A program made the position numbers and the translations under genes. A stretch of 64,000 nucleotides of DNA from Gordonia amarae NBRC 15530 (GTDB taxonomy: Bacteria > Actinomycetota > Actinomycetes > Mycobacteriales > Mycobacteriaceae), in contig NZ_BAED01000040.1 in assembly GCF_000241345.1 (NCBI RefSeq), positions 1 through 64,000 on the forward strand, read 5' to 3'. The notes beneath the pieces were generated by a model. It had not been told where the DNA came from. It worked only from the letters and a program-made list of their open reading frames with translations, and ran no database searches. Of this stretch, positions 36,967 through 47,317 are shown in pieces; within the stretch, counting starts at the first letter, position 1, and each line of letters opens with the position of its first letter.

Positions 36967-37665
36967 TCACTTGAAGGCGGGGAAGTCAGGGCTCGACACG
37001 TTATAGAGGGTTCCCTGGCGACTCAACAGGTTTTTCAGCGCCCGGGCCTTCTCGTCTCCCCTGGCACTGTCACCCCAGACGACGCGGCGGTCGCCCTTGA
37101 GGGTCAGCTCGATGTCGACCGGCGAGGTCGCGGCGACGGACACCAGGACGCGGGTGAGGTACGAGGGGAACCCGGCGACCGCCTTGACCGCGGCCTTGGT
37201 GGTCGGGTCGGTCGGGCCGGGGTGGGCGGTGGTGAGCTGTGGCAACGACGCCAGCTGGGCCGGGACCTTCTTGCCTTCCGCGTACGTCAGGTACGCAACA
37301 CCCAGCCGGTCCAGGATCTGCGTGGTCTGGCCGTCGACGATGCGGACGACGGGTTGCCGTTCGACGACGGTGATGGTCAGGGTCGACGGGTACGAACGCT
37401 GCACCCGTGCGGACTCGATCGACTCGATGGCCGCCACCCGCCGGGCCACCGCGGCGGTATCCACCTGCAGCAGCGGGGTCCCCGATTCGACGCCGGCGAC
37501 AGCGAGGATCTGGCTCTCGGAGACGACCTTGTTATCCAGGACCTCGGTGTCGCGCACCGACATCAGTGGGGTGTAGTACGCGACGAGGGCCCCGGCGACG
37601 ACCACCACGACCACGAGCACCGTCCAGATCAGTCCCCGTCGCCGCAGTGCCGGGCGCCCGATCAT
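36967..37665 (-). CDS. ftsQ: cell division protein FtsQ
   Basis: Single-pass division protein of 232 residues. A short basic N-terminus and one helix ([22 protein letters not shown]) precede the POTRA domain ([33 protein letters not shown]), which docks to FtsB/FtsL. The start overlaps the murC stop (ATGA). Confidence 0.92.
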   Translation of the reverse strand: MIGRPALRRRGLIWTVLVVVVVVAGALVAYYTPLMSVRDTEVLDNKVVSESQILAVAGVESGTPLLQVDTAAVARRVAAIESIESARVQRSYPSTLTITVVERQPVVRIVDGQTTQILDRLGVAYLTYAEGKKVPAQLASLPQLTTAHPGPTDPTTKAAVKAVAGFPSYLTRVLVSVAATSPVDIELTLKGDRRVVWGDSARGDEKARALKNLLSRQGTLYNVSSPDFPAFK

Positions 37666-39215
37666 CCCGTCGGCTCCCCCGCCCGCGCGCCGGACCTGTC
37701 ACCGGGTCCGGCGGCCGCGGCGAGCGCGGTCAGGATCTCCGGTCCCTGCATCGTGATGTCGCCGGCACCGATGGTCAGCACGATGTCACCGGGGCGTGCC
37801 TCGGCGGCGACCACCGAGGGCAGCACGGACAGATCCGCGACGAATCGGCCCGGGACGGTGAGCAGGTCGCTGATCGTGGCACCGCTGACACCGGGCCGCG
37901 GAGCCTCGCGGGCACCGTAGACGTCGGCGACGAACACCTCGTCGGCGAGGTCGAGCGCTCCCGCGAACTCGGTCGCGAACTCGACCGTCCGCGAGTAGAG
38001 GTGTGGCTGGAACACCGCGATGACGCGGCCCGCCGGCCTGTCCGCCCCCGCGGCCGCGGTCACCACGTCCCGAGCCGCGGTGAGGACCGCGCGCACCTCG
38101 GTCGGATGGTGGGCGTAGTCGTCGACGACGGCCACCTCGCCGGCCACGCCCCGCAGCTCGAACCGCCGGTGCACGCCGCTGAAGGATGCAACACCCTCCA
38201 GCACCGCACTCAGGCCACCGCCCGCCCGCACGCACCCGAGCACCGCGCCGATCCCGTTGAGCGCCATGTGTTTTCCGGGCAAGGTCACGGTCACCGGCAC
38301 GGTTTCCGGCTCGCCGTCGGTGATCCGGTCGGCGAATCGCACCTGCGCCTCACCGCCGGCGACCCGCGGTGTATACCGCTGCAGCATGGCCACATTGGGC
38401 ACGCCGGGGGCCAGATCCGCATGTGTTCCCTCGCCGTATCCGATGACCTCCACACCGCGCTCGGCGAGCGCCGCCGCACAGCGCCCGGCCAGCGCGGCCG
38501 ATCCCGGATCATCCAGACAGACGATCAGGGTGCCGTTGTCGACTATGCACTCGGCGAACCTGTCGAAAACCTCGACGTAGGCCTCGCGGGTACCGAAGTG
38601 ATCAAGATGGTCGGCCTCGATGTTGGTCACCACGACGACGTCGGGCCGGTATTCGAGCAGCGAGCCGTCGCTCTCGTCGGCCTCGGCCACGAACACCGCG
38701 CCGGTGCCGTGGTGCGCGTTGGTTCCCGACTCGTTGAGCTCACCGCCCACCGCGAACGACGGATCGAGACCACAATGCTGCAGCGCCACCACCGACATCG
38801 ACGTCGTCGACGTCTTGCCGTGCGTCCCGGCGATCAACAGCGTCCGGAAGCCCGCCATCAGCTCGGCGAGCACCACCGGGCGCAGCAGCACCGGGATGCC
38901 GCGGGAGCGGGCGGCGACGAGTTCGGGGTTGGTCTTGGGGATGGCGGCATAGGTGGTGACGACGGCGGTCGGTCCACCCGGGAGCTGGTCGAGGGCCGAC
39001 TGATCGTGCCCGATCTGTACCCGCGCACCCCGGGTGCGCAAGCCCAGGATGGCGCGGCTGTTCTTGGCGTCCGATCCCGACACCTGACCACCCCTGGCCA
39101 GCAGGATCCGGGCCAGCCCCGACATCCCGGCGCCGCCGATGCCCACCATGTGCACCCGGCGGAGCAGCTCGGGAAGGGGACGTTCGGTGAGCACACCGCG
39201 CCCGCCGCCGGTCAT
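37662..39215 (-). CDS. murC: UDP-N-acetylmuramate-L-alanine ligase MurC
   Basis: Adds L-alanine to UDP-MurNAc. The 517-residue protein has the N-terminal [15 protein letters not shown] nucleotide motif, the ATP loop [12 protein letters not shown], and the C-terminal [10 protein letters not shown] motif. The ATG at 39215 overlaps the murG stop (ATGA); the upstream open frame is a shadow of murG. Confidence 0.95.
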   Translation of the reverse strand: MTGGGRGVLTERPLPELLRRVHMVGIGGAGMSGLARILLARGGQVSGSDAKNSRAILGLRTRGARVQIGHDQSALDQLPGGPTAVVTTYAAIPKTNPELVAARSRGIPVLLRPVVLAELMAGFRTLLIAGTHGKTSTTSMSVVALQHCGLDPSFAVGGELNESGTNAHHGTGAVFVAEADESDGSLLEYRPDVVVVTNIEADHLDHFGTREAYVEVFDRFAECIVDNGTLIVCLDDPGSAALAGRCAAALAERGVEVIGYGEGTHADLAPGVPNVAMLQRYTPRVAGGEAQVRFADRITDGEPETVPVTVTLPGKHMALNGIGAVLGCVRAGGGLSAVLEGVASFSGVHRRFELRGVAGEVAVVDDYAHHPTEVRAVLTAARDVVTAAAGADRPAGRVIAVFQPHLYSRTVEFATEFAGALDLADEVFVADVYGAREAPRPGVSGATISDLLTVPGRFVADLSVLPSVVAAEARPGDIVLTIGAGDITMQGPEILTALAAAAGPGDRSGARAGEPTG

Positions 39216-40375
39216 CGTCGGCTCCGGGCCAGCTCGAGAGCGGCCGCCGCGACGGCCTCCGCGGCGTCCCGATGACCGGTCGACAGCGCGGCCTGCGACA
39301 TCGCCGCCAGCGCGTGCTTGTCGGCCATCATGGCCGGCACATGTGTGGCCACCCACTCGGTGCTCATGTCGGCATCGTCGACGATCACGCCGCCGCCGGC
39401 GTCGACGATGGGGACGGCGTTCAGGCGCTGCTCACCGTTTCCGTGGGGCAGCGGCACGTAGACCGCGGGCAGTCCGGTGGCCGATACCTCGGCGACGGTC
39501 ATCGCACCGGAGCGGCAGATCACCAGGTCCGCGGCCGCGTAGGCGAGGTCCATGCGCTTGAGGTAGCCCACCCCGCGGTACGGCGGCGCGCCGTCGGGCG
39601 ACTTGGGGTCGATCGAGTTCTTGGGTCCGTACGCGTGCAGGACGCCGATTCCGGCCTCGCCGAGTGCCTCGGCTGCGCCGGCGACGGCGTCGTTGATGCG
39701 CTGCGCGCCCTGCGAGCCACCGAAGACCAGGAGCGTGGGGACATCGGCCAGGCCGAAGTACTGGCGCGCCTGGGCGCGCAACGCGTCGCGGTCGAGGGCG
39801 GCGAGCACTCCCCGCACCGGCATCCCGACCACCTGCGCGTCATCGAGACCCGAGTCGGGCACCGCCGCGAGCACCTTGTCGGCGAACCGGGCGCCGACCT
39901 TGTTGGCCACCCCCGCGCTCGCGTTGGCCTCGTGGATGACGATCGGGATCCGCCGGCCGCGGCGCACGTGCAGCCGCGCCGCCAGATACGCGGGCAGCGA
40001 GACATACCCGCCGAAGCCGATCACCACGTCGGCGCCGACCTCCTTGAGCACGGCGCGGGTGGCCTTCACCGACTGCACGACTCGCAGTGGCAGCCGGGCC
40101 AGGTCTTTGTTGAGCTTGCGCGGCAACGGGACGGGCGGGATCAGTTGGAGCGTATATCCGCGCTCGGGAACCAGGGTGGTCTCCAGGCCGCGGGTGGTAC
40201 CCAGGGCGGTGATGGTGGCGGACGGCTCGAGCCTGCGGACGGCGTCGGCGACCGCGAGCGCGGGTTCGATATGACCCGCGGTGCCGCCGCCGGCGACCAC
40301 CACGGACAGACCTCCGGGACCCGCTGTGCCGGGTGTTTTCGCCTCGGGTTGATCAGCTGATCCCGAACTCGTCAC
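39212..40375 (-). CDS. murG: UDP-N-acetylglucosamine transferase MurG
   Basis: GT28 enzyme that adds GlcNAc to lipid I, giving lipid II. It has 387 residues, with [19 protein letters not shown] at the acceptor site, [13 protein letters not shown], and the donor motif [26 protein letters not shown]. The GTG start leaves a 63-bp gap after ftsW. The N-terminal 20 residues are a nonconserved extension. Confidence 0.95.
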   Translation of the reverse strand: MTSSGSADQPEAKTPGTAGPGGLSVVVAGGGTAGHIEPALAVADAVRRLEPSATITALGTTRGLETTLVPERGYTLQLIPPVPLPRKLNKDLARLPLRVVQSVKATRAVLKEVGADVVIGFGGYVSLPAYLAARLHVRRGRRIPIVIHEANASAGVANKVGARFADKVLAAVPDSGLDDAQVVGMPVRGVLAALDRDALRAQARQYFGLADVPTLLVFGGSQGAQRINDAVAGAAEALGEAGIGVLHAYGPKNSIDPKSPDGAPPYRGVGYLKRMDLAYAAADLVICRSGAMTVAEVSATGLPAVYVPLPHGNGEQRLNAVPIVDAGGGVIVDDADMSTEWVATHVPAMMADKHALAAMSQAALSTGHRDAAEAVAAAALELARSRR

Positions 40376-40438
40376 TGCAGTACCGCTCCATTCCGGTTGC
40401 CTGGTTTCCGGTCGCGCCGGCGCCCACCGGCGAACCGG

Positions 40439-42094
40439 TCAGGCGGAGTAGCGCCCGCCGCCCCCGGATCCGCCCCGACGGCTCCGGCCTTGCGTGCGCG
40501 GGGCCGGGTCCGTCCGGCGGTTGGCGCTGTACCCCGTACGGTAGTCGATCCGCAGCCGTGCGGTCCGCTCCCATCCGTCCGCGCCGCTTGTGCCGGTGCC
40601 CACATTTCCGCGTCCTGTGTTTCCCCGGGTGCGGCGCACTCCCGCGCCGCGGTAGCCACCGCCACGGGTCGACGTGGTGCGCTCAGCGGATCTCGGCGTA
40701 CCGCCCCTGCCGGTCGGCCACCCCACGCGCAGAGCGGACGGACGGTTCGCCGGCGCCGACGGGACCTGGCCCTGGTCCCGGCGACGCTCCTGCGGGCGCG
40801 GGGATTTTCCGCGCTCGGTGGGGACGCGTGCGGCCCGGTAGGGCACCGGCGCGGGCAGGCGCAGCCAGCGGCCCGCACCGGATCGGCGGCCTACCGACAA
40901 CGCCGCGACGGCATCCGGTTCGTGCCGGGCGGCGTTGGCCATCAGGCCCAGCATCGCCAGCACCGTGAGCGCCGAGGTACCGCCCGCGGACACCAGCGGC
41001 AGCTGGATGCCCGTGACCGGCAGCACACCGATGACATAGCCGATGTTGATGAAGGCCTGGGCGACGATGAGCACGGTGATGGTCGAGGTGAGCAACCGCA
41101 GGAACGGATCGACCGACCGCGACGCGATGCGGAAACCCACGTAGGCGAGCAGACCGAACAGCCCGACCACCATCAGGCCGCCAAGCAGGCCGAGTTCTTC
41201 GCCGATGATCGCGAAGATGAAGTCGTTGTGCGCGTTGGGCAGGTAGTTCCACTTGGCGCGGCTCTGCCCGAGTCCCTCGCCGAACACGCCGCCGTTGGCG
41301 AGTGCGTAACTCGCCTGCCTGGACTGGTATCCGGCGCCCTGCGGATCATCGATGTGCCCGAGGAAGTTCAGCACGCGCTGCGACCGGTAGCCGGCCACGA
41401 GCGAGAGCATCACCGCCAGGCCCGCACCGATCACCGCGAAGGATCCGAACACGACAAGCGGAAGTCCGGAGAACCACAGCAGGGCACCGACGATGATGGC
41501 AATCGTGATGGTGGTGCTCAGGTTGGGTTCGAGCATGATCAGCACACAGATCAACAGGGCCATCGGCAGCAGCGGGATCAGCAGTTCCTTCAGGCCCGCG
41601 TTCTCCTTGCGGCGGGCTGCCAGCACGTGGGCGCCCCACACGCAGAGCGCGACCTTGACCAGTTCGGACGGCTGGACCGACAGGCCCGCGACGACGAACC
41701 ATCGGCGCGCGCCGCCGCTCTCGATGCCGATGCCCGGGATCAGGACGAGGACCAGCAGGATCGTGGTCACGGTGATCATCACCGCGGCCAGCCGCCGGAA
41801 CATCCGCACCGGCATCCACAGCGTGACGTAGAACACCACCACGCCCATGAGTGCGAACACCAGCTGGGTGGTGAACAGGCCGTAGGCGGAGCCCTCCTTG
41901 GAGTACCCCTCCACCGACGACGCCGACAGGATCATCACCAGGCCGAGCAGCGTGAGCAGGCCGGCGAGCGCCAGCACAAGGTGATAGGAGGCCAGCGGCC
42001 GGCTCAGCAGACTGCCCGCCACCTCGCGGACCGCGGACACCACCGAGGTGACCTGTCCGCGGACGCCCCGGGGCGTCGACGACGCGGTGGTCAT
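40439..42094 (-). CDS. ftsW: septal peptidoglycan polymerase FtsW (SEDS family)
   Basis: SEDS glycosyltransferase that polymerises lipid II with FtsI. About ten membrane helices occupy residues 40-410. Conserved segments include GGARRWF, ETLN-type motifs replaced here by MLEPNLSTT, and the terminal loop NIGYVIGVLPVTGIQLPLVSAGGTSAL. The remaining 140 residues are an Arg/Gly/Pro-rich cytoplasmic tail, long even for Mycobacteriales (551 residues in total). The start overlaps the murD stop (ATGA). Confidence 0.94.
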   Translation of the reverse strand: MTTASSTPRGVRGQVTSVVSAVREVAGSLLSRPLASYHLVLALAGLLTLLGLVMILSASSVEGYSKEGSAYGLFTTQLVFALMGVVVFYVTLWMPVRMFRRLAAVMITVTTILLVLVLIPGIGIESGGARRWFVVAGLSVQPSELVKVALCVWGAHVLAARRKENAGLKELLIPLLPMALLICVLIMLEPNLSTTITIAIIVGALLWFSGLPLVVFGSFAVIGAGLAVMLSLVAGYRSQRVLNFLGHIDDPQGAGYQSRQASYALANGGVFGEGLGQSRAKWNYLPNAHNDFIFAIIGEELGLLGGLMVVGLFGLLAYVGFRIASRSVDPFLRLLTSTITVLIVAQAFINIGYVIGVLPVTGIQLPLVSAGGTSALTVLAMLGLMANAARHEPDAVAALSVGRRSGAGRWLRLPAPVPYRAARVPTERGKSPRPQERRRDQGQVPSAPANRPSALRVGWPTGRGGTPRSAERTTSTRGGGYRGAGVRRTRGNTGRGNVGTGTSGADGWERTARLRIDYRTGYSANRRTDPAPRTQGRSRRGGSGGGGRYSA

Positions 42095-43656
42095 CGCGAA
42101 GCCGATACGTCCGTACCCCGCAGCAACCGCGCCGCGTCGGCGAACGAATCACCGCGACGGCCGTAGCCGGCGAACATATCGAGCGAGGCCGCGGCCGGGG
42201 CGAGCAGGACCGCGTCGACCGGCGTGGCGCCGGGCTCCGCGTTCGCGGTGGCCGCGAGGGTCGCGGCCTCCCGCACCGCATGCCGCATCACCAGGTCCGC
42301 CGATCCGGTCCCGTCGTCGCTCTGCCCGGAGCCGAGGGTCACGGGCGCCGGGGCACCGTCGATGAGTCGCTGCACATTCACCGCTCCATCGTCACCTGTG
42401 AACACTGTGACAGCTGGGACATCTGGGGCGTGTCGTGCGATCGAATCAAGGATGATTTCGCGATCGGTGCCGATGGCCACCACACCGGCGAGCCGTTCCC
42501 GCATCTCGGTGAGCAGATCGTCGACGGACGCACCCTTGAGCAGCCCACCGGCGATCAGCACCACCCGCTGCCGGGCCGCGATCGCCGCCCGGGCCGCGTG
42601 CGGGTTGGTGGCCTTCGAATCGTCGACGAACTCGACACCGTCGATCGTCTCCACCACCTCACCGCGATGTGCGGCCGGCGTGAACCGGGCCAGGCCGGCC
42701 GTGACCGACTCCGCTCGCACCCCGATGGCCAGCGCCAGCGCGGCCGCCGCGAGCGCGTCCGACCACCCCGACGGACCCACCGGCCGCACCTGGGCGGCAG
42801 GCAACAACGTTCCGCCGCCGAAGGCGCGGTCGATCAGTTCACCGTCGTCGATGCCCAGCTCGCCCTCGCCGGGCCCGCCGAGCGTGAAGCCGACACGGCG
42901 GGTGCCGGGGCCGGTCCCGATCGCCGCGGCCACCGCGTCGTCGAGGCCGACTACGCCGACCCGTCCGCGCAGGGCGGTCGCCTTGGCGTCACGGTAGGCG
43001 GCGAACGAACCGTGCCAGTCGAGGTGATCCTCGGCGACGTTGAGGACCACGCCCGCATCCGGCACGATCGACGGCGCCCAGTGCAGCTGGAACGACGACA
43101 GTTCGGCGCACAGGACCTCGGCCCGCGGCTGCGCGGCGAGCGCGTCGAGCACCGGCAGGCCGATGTTCCCGCAGGCCGCGGCGGCCCGGCCGGCGGCCGA
43201 CACGATGGCCTCGAGCATCGAGGTGGTGGTGGTCTTGCCGTTGGTGCCGGTCACCACCAGCCAGGTGCGGGGCGCCCCGAACCAGCCGTCGTGGTCGATC
43301 CGCCACGCCAGTTCCACCTCGCCCCACACCGGCAGCCCGGCGTCACCGGCGGCCACCACCAGCGGATGGGTGGGCGCGAATCCCGGCGACACGACCACCA
43401 GGCCGGTCCGTGCGGTCCACTCCGGGTCGGCGAGCAGGTCGTCGATACCGACGCACCGCGCGCCCGCCGCCCGCAGCTCCGCGGCCACCGGGACCTCGGT
43501 GGTCTGGCCGGCCCCGAACCGGGTGTCGGCGACGACCACCGGCACACCCGCGGCCAGCAGGTGACGGGCGGCCGACGAACCGGCCACACCCGCCCCGCCG
43601 ACGACGACCTCCCCGGCGGTCAGCTCCGCGATTCCCGTCTCCCGCACTCCGGTCAC
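42091..43656 (-). CDS. murD: UDP-N-acetylmuramoyl-L-alanine-D-glutamate ligase MurD
   Basis: Adds D-glutamate to UDP-MurNAc-L-Ala. It has 521 residues, with the ATP loop VTGTNGKTTTTSML, the LNVAEDHLDWHGSF motif including the carbamylated-Lys region, and the C-terminal VDDSKATNPHA. The GTG start is one base beyond the mraY stop. Confidence 0.95.
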   Translation of the reverse strand: MTGVRETGIAELTAGEVVVGGAGVAGSSAARHLLAAGVPVVVADTRFGAGQTTEVPVAAELRAAGARCVGIDDLLADPEWTARTGLVVVSPGFAPTHPLVVAAGDAGLPVWGEVELAWRIDHDGWFGAPRTWLVVTGTNGKTTTTSMLEAIVSAAGRAAAACGNIGLPVLDALAAQPRAEVLCAELSSFQLHWAPSIVPDAGVVLNVAEDHLDWHGSFAAYRDAKATALRGRVGVVGLDDAVAAAIGTGPGTRRVGFTLGGPGEGELGIDDGELIDRAFGGGTLLPAAQVRPVGPSGWSDALAAAALALAIGVRAESVTAGLARFTPAAHRGEVVETIDGVEFVDDSKATNPHAARAAIAARQRVVLIAGGLLKGASVDDLLTEMRERLAGVVAIGTDREIILDSIARHAPDVPAVTVFTGDDGAVNVQRLIDGAPAPVTLGSGQSDDGTGSADLVMRHAVREAATLAATANAEPGATPVDAVLLAPAAASLDMFAGYGRRGDSFADAARLLRGTDVSASR

Positions 43657-43657
43657 C

Positions 43658-44749
43658 TCAGCCGCCCGTGACGAATTCGCTGTAGAACAACGACAGGCCG
43701 AGCGCGCAGGCGATGGCCGTCAGCAGCCAGAACCTGATGATCACCGTCGTCTCCGCCCAGCCGCCGAGCTCGAAGTGATGGTGGAACGGCGCCATCCGGA
43801 ACACCCTGCGCCCCGTCGTCCGGAAGAAGGCGATCTGGATGACCACCGACATGATCTCCGCCACGAACAGCGCACCGATGATCACCGCCAGCAACTCGGT
43901 GCGGGTGGTGATGGACAGACCGGCCAGCATGCCGCCCAGTGCCAGCGAGCCCGTGTCGCCCATGAAGATCTTGGCCGGCGCCGCGTTCCACCACAGGAAG
44001 CCCAGACAGGCGCCACCACCGGCGACCGCGATCACGGCGAGGTCGAGCGGGTCACGCACCTGATAGCAGCCGGAGGTGATCTCGGCTGTCGACTTCGGAC
44101 CGCCCGAGCAGGCGTTGCGGTACTGCCAGAACGTCACCAGCACGTACGAACCCAGCACCATCGCCATCGATCCCGCGGCCAGCCCGTCGAGACCGTCGGT
44201 GAAGTTGACCGCGTTGGACCAGGCCGCGACGACGAGCCAGCAGAACACCACGAAGGCGATCGAGCCCATCTCCATCACGTCGATGTCGCGGACATACGAA
44301 AGCTTGGTGCTGGCCGGGGCGTACCCGGCGTCGTTGCGGAACTGCAGCAGCAGGATGCCGAACAGGATCGCGGCGACGAACTGGCCGACCGACTTGGCCG
44401 TCTTGTTGAGGCCGAGGTTGCGGTGTTTGCGGATCTTGATGATGTCGTCGAGGAAACCGACACCACCGAGCACAGTGGCCAGGCCCAGAACCAGCAGACC
44501 GGAAGCGGTGGGACCCTCCCGGTCGGTCAGCCAGGCGACCAGGTGCGAGCCGAAGTAGCCCGCCCACAGCGCGGCGATGATCGCGACGCCGCCCATGGAC
44601 GGCGTACCGCGCTTGGTCTGGTGGCTCTGCGGCCCCTCGACGCGGATCTCCTGCCCGAAGCCGCGCCGGGAAAAGATGCGGATCAGGACCGGTGTCAGCA
44701 GGATCGACACCGCCAACGCGATGCCACCGGCGATCAGGATCTGTGTCAC
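43658..44749 (-). CDS. mraY: phospho-N-acetylmuramoyl-pentapeptide transferase MraY
   Basis: Membrane enzyme that transfers phospho-MurNAc-pentapeptide to undecaprenyl phosphate (lipid I). It has 363 residues and ten predicted helices. The three catalytic motifs are [20 protein letters not shown] and [11 protein letters not shown], and the MAPFHHHFE loop is intact. Its substrate should be made by MurF, whose full-length gene is absent from the usual place upstream. Confidence 0.96.
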   Translation of the reverse strand: MTQILIAGGIALAVSILLTPVLIRIFSRRGFGQEIRVEGPQSHQTKRGTPSMGGVAIIAALWAGYFGSHLVAWLTDREGPTASGLLVLGLATVLGGVGFLDDIIKIRKHRNLGLNKTAKSVGQFVAAILFGILLLQFRNDAGYAPASTKLSYVRDIDVMEMGSIAFVVFCWLVVAAWSNAVNFTDGLDGLAAGSMAMVLGSYVLVTFWQYRNACSGGPKSTAEITSGCYQVRDPLDLAVIAVAGGGACLGFLWWNAAPAKIFMGDTGSLALGGMLAGLSITTRTELLAVIIGALFVAEIMSVVIQIAFFRTTGRRVFRMAPFHHHFELGGWAETTVIIRFWLLTAIACALGLSLFYSEFVTGG

Positions 44750-44847
44750 GGTCGTGCCCCACCCGTCAGTCGTCCCGGCCGGTCACCCGGCCGCACAGGG
44801 CCAGGACAGTACCTCTCGCCCACCCAGCTCGTCACGTCGTACTCCAT

Positions 44848-45366
44848 CTACTCGTCACCGGCCCCGGCGGCGTCGTCGCCCGCCCAGACCAACTCGTATC
44901 CCAGCACCGTCTGCCATTGCCCCACCACCGCGTGCAGGTCGTCCGGTCCGGCGACGACGACGATGTCGCCGGCGGCGGGCCGCCACTGCTCGTCATCGAC
45001 GGTCACCGTCAGCGCCTGGGCCGCGTCCGGCACCAGCCGCACCTCGTCTCCCCAGGAACCCTCCATGATCGCGCCCTGATACAGCGCCCGCACCGACCGC
45101 GAATCCCCCACGCACAACGTCTTGTCGATCGCCAGCCGCACCACGAGCCGGCCGACCAGATCGTGCTCGACGACGCGTTCGTTCTCGCTGCGGCCCGCAT
45201 CCTGACCGTCCTCGGGCAGGTCCAGTTCACCGATGAGCGCCCAGATCCGCACCGGTGCATCCCTGCTCCCGGCACCGGCCCGTAGCTGGGCGGCGGTACG
45301 CAGCAGTTCCCTGATCTGGGCGACACCGGCGGCGCCGGGCGCGCGCAGCACCGTCATCGTGGTCAT
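44848..45366 (-). CDS. MurF C-terminal-domain-only protein at the murF locus
   Basis: A 172-residue protein in the slot where full-length murF (about 500 codons) is expected. From about residue 41 it follows the Mur ligase C-terminal domain of Mur[17 protein letters not shown] aligns with the (S/A)WAVLGEMAELGED region, then [36 protein letters not shown] and [18 protein letters not shown]. The ATP-binding central domain, the N-terminal UDP-binding domain and the DDAYNANP motif are missing, and the usual VLVKGSR is changed to VVVAGPD. The start shares ATGA with the murE stop; a 98-bp gap precedes mraY. It cannot be a MurF ligase by itself. Alternatives: a subunit of a split enzyme, a regulatory remnant with murF elsewhere, or a deletion. 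Confidence 0.8.
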   Translation of the reverse strand: MTTMTVLRAPGAAGVAQIRELLRTAAQLRAGAGSRDAPVRIWALIGELDLPEDGQDAGRSENERVVEHDLVGRLVVRLAIDKTLCVGDSRSVRALYQGAIMEGSWGDEVRLVPDAAQALTVTVDDEQWRPAAGDIVVVAGPDDLHAVVGQWQTVLGYELVWAGDDAAGAGDE

Positions 45367-47060
45367 CGGTCCGCTCCCGTCACATCCCCGGCTCGTAGGG
45401 CGTCGATCGCCGCGGCGAGTTCGACGCGGTCGTCGAAGGGATGTTTCACCCCGTCGATCTCCTGGCCGGTCTCGTGGCCCTTGCCGGCGACGACCACGAT
45501 GTCACCGGGCCGCGCCCACGCGGCGGCCGCGGCGATGGCCTCACGACGGTCCCCGATCTCCCGGACGTCGTCCGCACCGGCGGGCCGCTCGTCGCCGGGC
45601 ACCGACTGCGCTCCGGCCGCGACGGCTGCCCGGATCGACGCCGGGTCCTCCGAACGCGGATTGTCGTCGGTGATCACCACGAGCTCGGCCCCGCGGGCCG
45701 CCGCGGCGCCCATCAGTGCCCGCTTGCCGGTGTCGCGGTCGCCGCCCGCACCGAGCACCACGGCGACACGTCCCGTGGGCGTCGCCTCATCCGCGCCGGT
45801 GTCGCGCTGGGCGCGCAACGTGGCCAGCACCGCCTCGACCGCGCCCGGTTTGTGGGCGTAATCGACCAGCGCCAGGAAGTCCTGTCCCCGCTCCACCCGC
45901 TCGAGCCGGCCCGGCACCCTGGTCTGGGCGATGCCGTCGATCGCGACCTGCGTGGCCACCCCGGCCGAGGTCGCGATCGCCAGCGCGGTGAGCGCGTTGG
46001 CGATGTTGTAACGTCCCGGCAGCGGCACGGTCAGCTCGTATTCCAGGCCCCGCGGACCGGTCACCGGCACGACCTGCTTGCCCTCGGCCGTCCCCTGGGT
46101 CCGTCCGGCGGTCCACTGGGCGCGGCGCCCGGTCGTCGTCTCTCGCGGATTCGCCGACACTGTCACCGGGTCCGGCCGCGAGCCCGTGGCCGCGCCGCGG
46201 GCCACCTCGGCCATGCGCCTGCCCCACTCGTCGTCGACGCAGATCACCGCGCGCGAGGCATGGGTGGGCGAACCCGCCGCGAACAGCCTGGCCTTCGCAT
46301 CGAAATACGCCTGCATGGTGTCATGGAAGTCCAGGTGGTCCTGCGACAGGTTGGTGAAGGCACCGATGGCGAAGTGCGCGCCGTCGACGCGGCCGAGTGC
46401 CAGCGCATGACTGGACACCTCCATCACCACCGAGTCGACACCGTCCTCGACCATCGCGGCGAGCAGCGCCTGCAATGTGGGCGCTTCGGGGGTGGTGAGC
46501 GAACTCGGGATGGCCACGCCGTTGATACGTGTCTCGACGGTGCCGATCAGGCCGGCCGACCTGCCGGCGGCCAGCAGCGCCGCCTCCACCATGTAGGCGG
46601 TGGTGGTCTTGCCCGACGTCCCGGTGATCCCGATCAGCTTCAGCCGTTGCGAGGGGTGCCCGTAGATCCGGGCACTGACCGCGCCCAGAATGCGGCGCGG
46701 CTCCTGCTGGATGAGGACGGCGCACCGTGCGTCGGTCGGCAGCACCTTGGACAGCTCCGCGCGGCCGGCCGGATCGGTGAGGATCGCGGTGGCACCCGCT
46801 GCCACGGCATCGGCCGCGAACCTGGCGCCGTGCGTGTTGGCCCCGGGCAGCGCCGCGAACAGATCACCGGGCTGCACGTCCTGACCGCGCAGGGTCACAC
46901 CGGTGACCTGTGCGTCGTGACTGTCGGCACCGATCAGATCCAGCCGCGCGCCGGTCGCCGCGGACAGCACCGTCACCTCGGTCGGCGCCACCACCCGTGG
47001 CCGGCGCGGACCGTCGGGACGGTCCGCGCCCTGCTTACGGGAACGGCGAGTCGAGGCCAT
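45363..47060 (-). CDS. murE: UDP-MurNAc-tripeptide synthetase MurE (meso-diaminopimelate-adding)
   Basis: Adds meso-diaminopimelate to the UDP-MurNAc dipeptide. It has 565 residues, with the ATP loop [13 protein letters not shown] and the DNPRSEDP motif that marks DAP-specific enzymes; [13 protein letters not shown] closes the C-domain. The domain is complete to its normal end, so the loss at the murF position did not damage murE. The ATG at 47060 has AGGAGA four bases upstream. Confidence 0.95.
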   Translation of the reverse strand: MASTRRSRKQGADRPDGPRRPRVVAPTEVTVLSAATGARLDLIGADSHDAQVTGVTLRGQDVQPGDLFAALPGANTHGARFAADAVAAGATAILTDPAGRAELSKVLPTDARCAVLIQQEPRRILGAVSARIYGHPSQRLKLIGITGTSGKTTTAYMVEAALLAAGRSAGLIGTVETRINGVAIPSSLTTPEAPTLQALLAAMVEDGVDSVVMEVSSHALALGRVDGAHFAIGAFTNLSQDHLDFHDTMQAYFDAKARLFAAGSPTHASRAVICVDDEWGRRMAEVARGAATGSRPDPVTVSANPRETTTGRRAQWTAGRTQGTAEGKQVVPVTGPRGLEYELTVPLPGRYNIANALTALAIATSAGVATQVAIDGIAQTRVPGRLERVERGQDFLALVDYAHKPGAVEAVLATLRAQRDTGADEATPTGRVAVVLGAGGDRDTGKRALMGAAAARGAELVVITDDNPRSEDPASIRAAVAAGAQSVPGDERPAGADDVREIGDRREAIAAAAAWARPGDIVVVAGKGHETGQEIDGVKHPFDDRVELAAAIDALRAGDVTGADR

Positions 47061-47317
47061 GAGATCTCCTCTGCTCACTCTTGCTCGGACCGGCACTCGT
47101 GCGCCGATCGGGGACGTTCGGTTCGGGACTCTGCCATGCTCGGACCCCGCCCACCGAGGAACGGTGACGGCGCGACCGGCACCGCACGACGGCCCGGGGA
47201 GCCGCCGACGGACAACTCACGATACCGACACGCCGGGCCGTCACCCGCACCAGCACCGTCGGCCTCAGGTTTGCCGGGACCGGACCTCGCACACCTCCGG
47301 ACTGTCCTCACCGGCCG

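Noticed and set aside
39215-39356. N-terminal extension of murC
   Set aside because: The extra frame is Arg/Gly-rich and lies within the murG coding region; the ATGA overlap at 39215 gives the family N-terminus.
47075-47311. Minus-strand 78-codon frame between ftsI and murE
   Set aside because: Low-complexity Arg/Gly/Pro translation, no ribosome site and no family resemblance.
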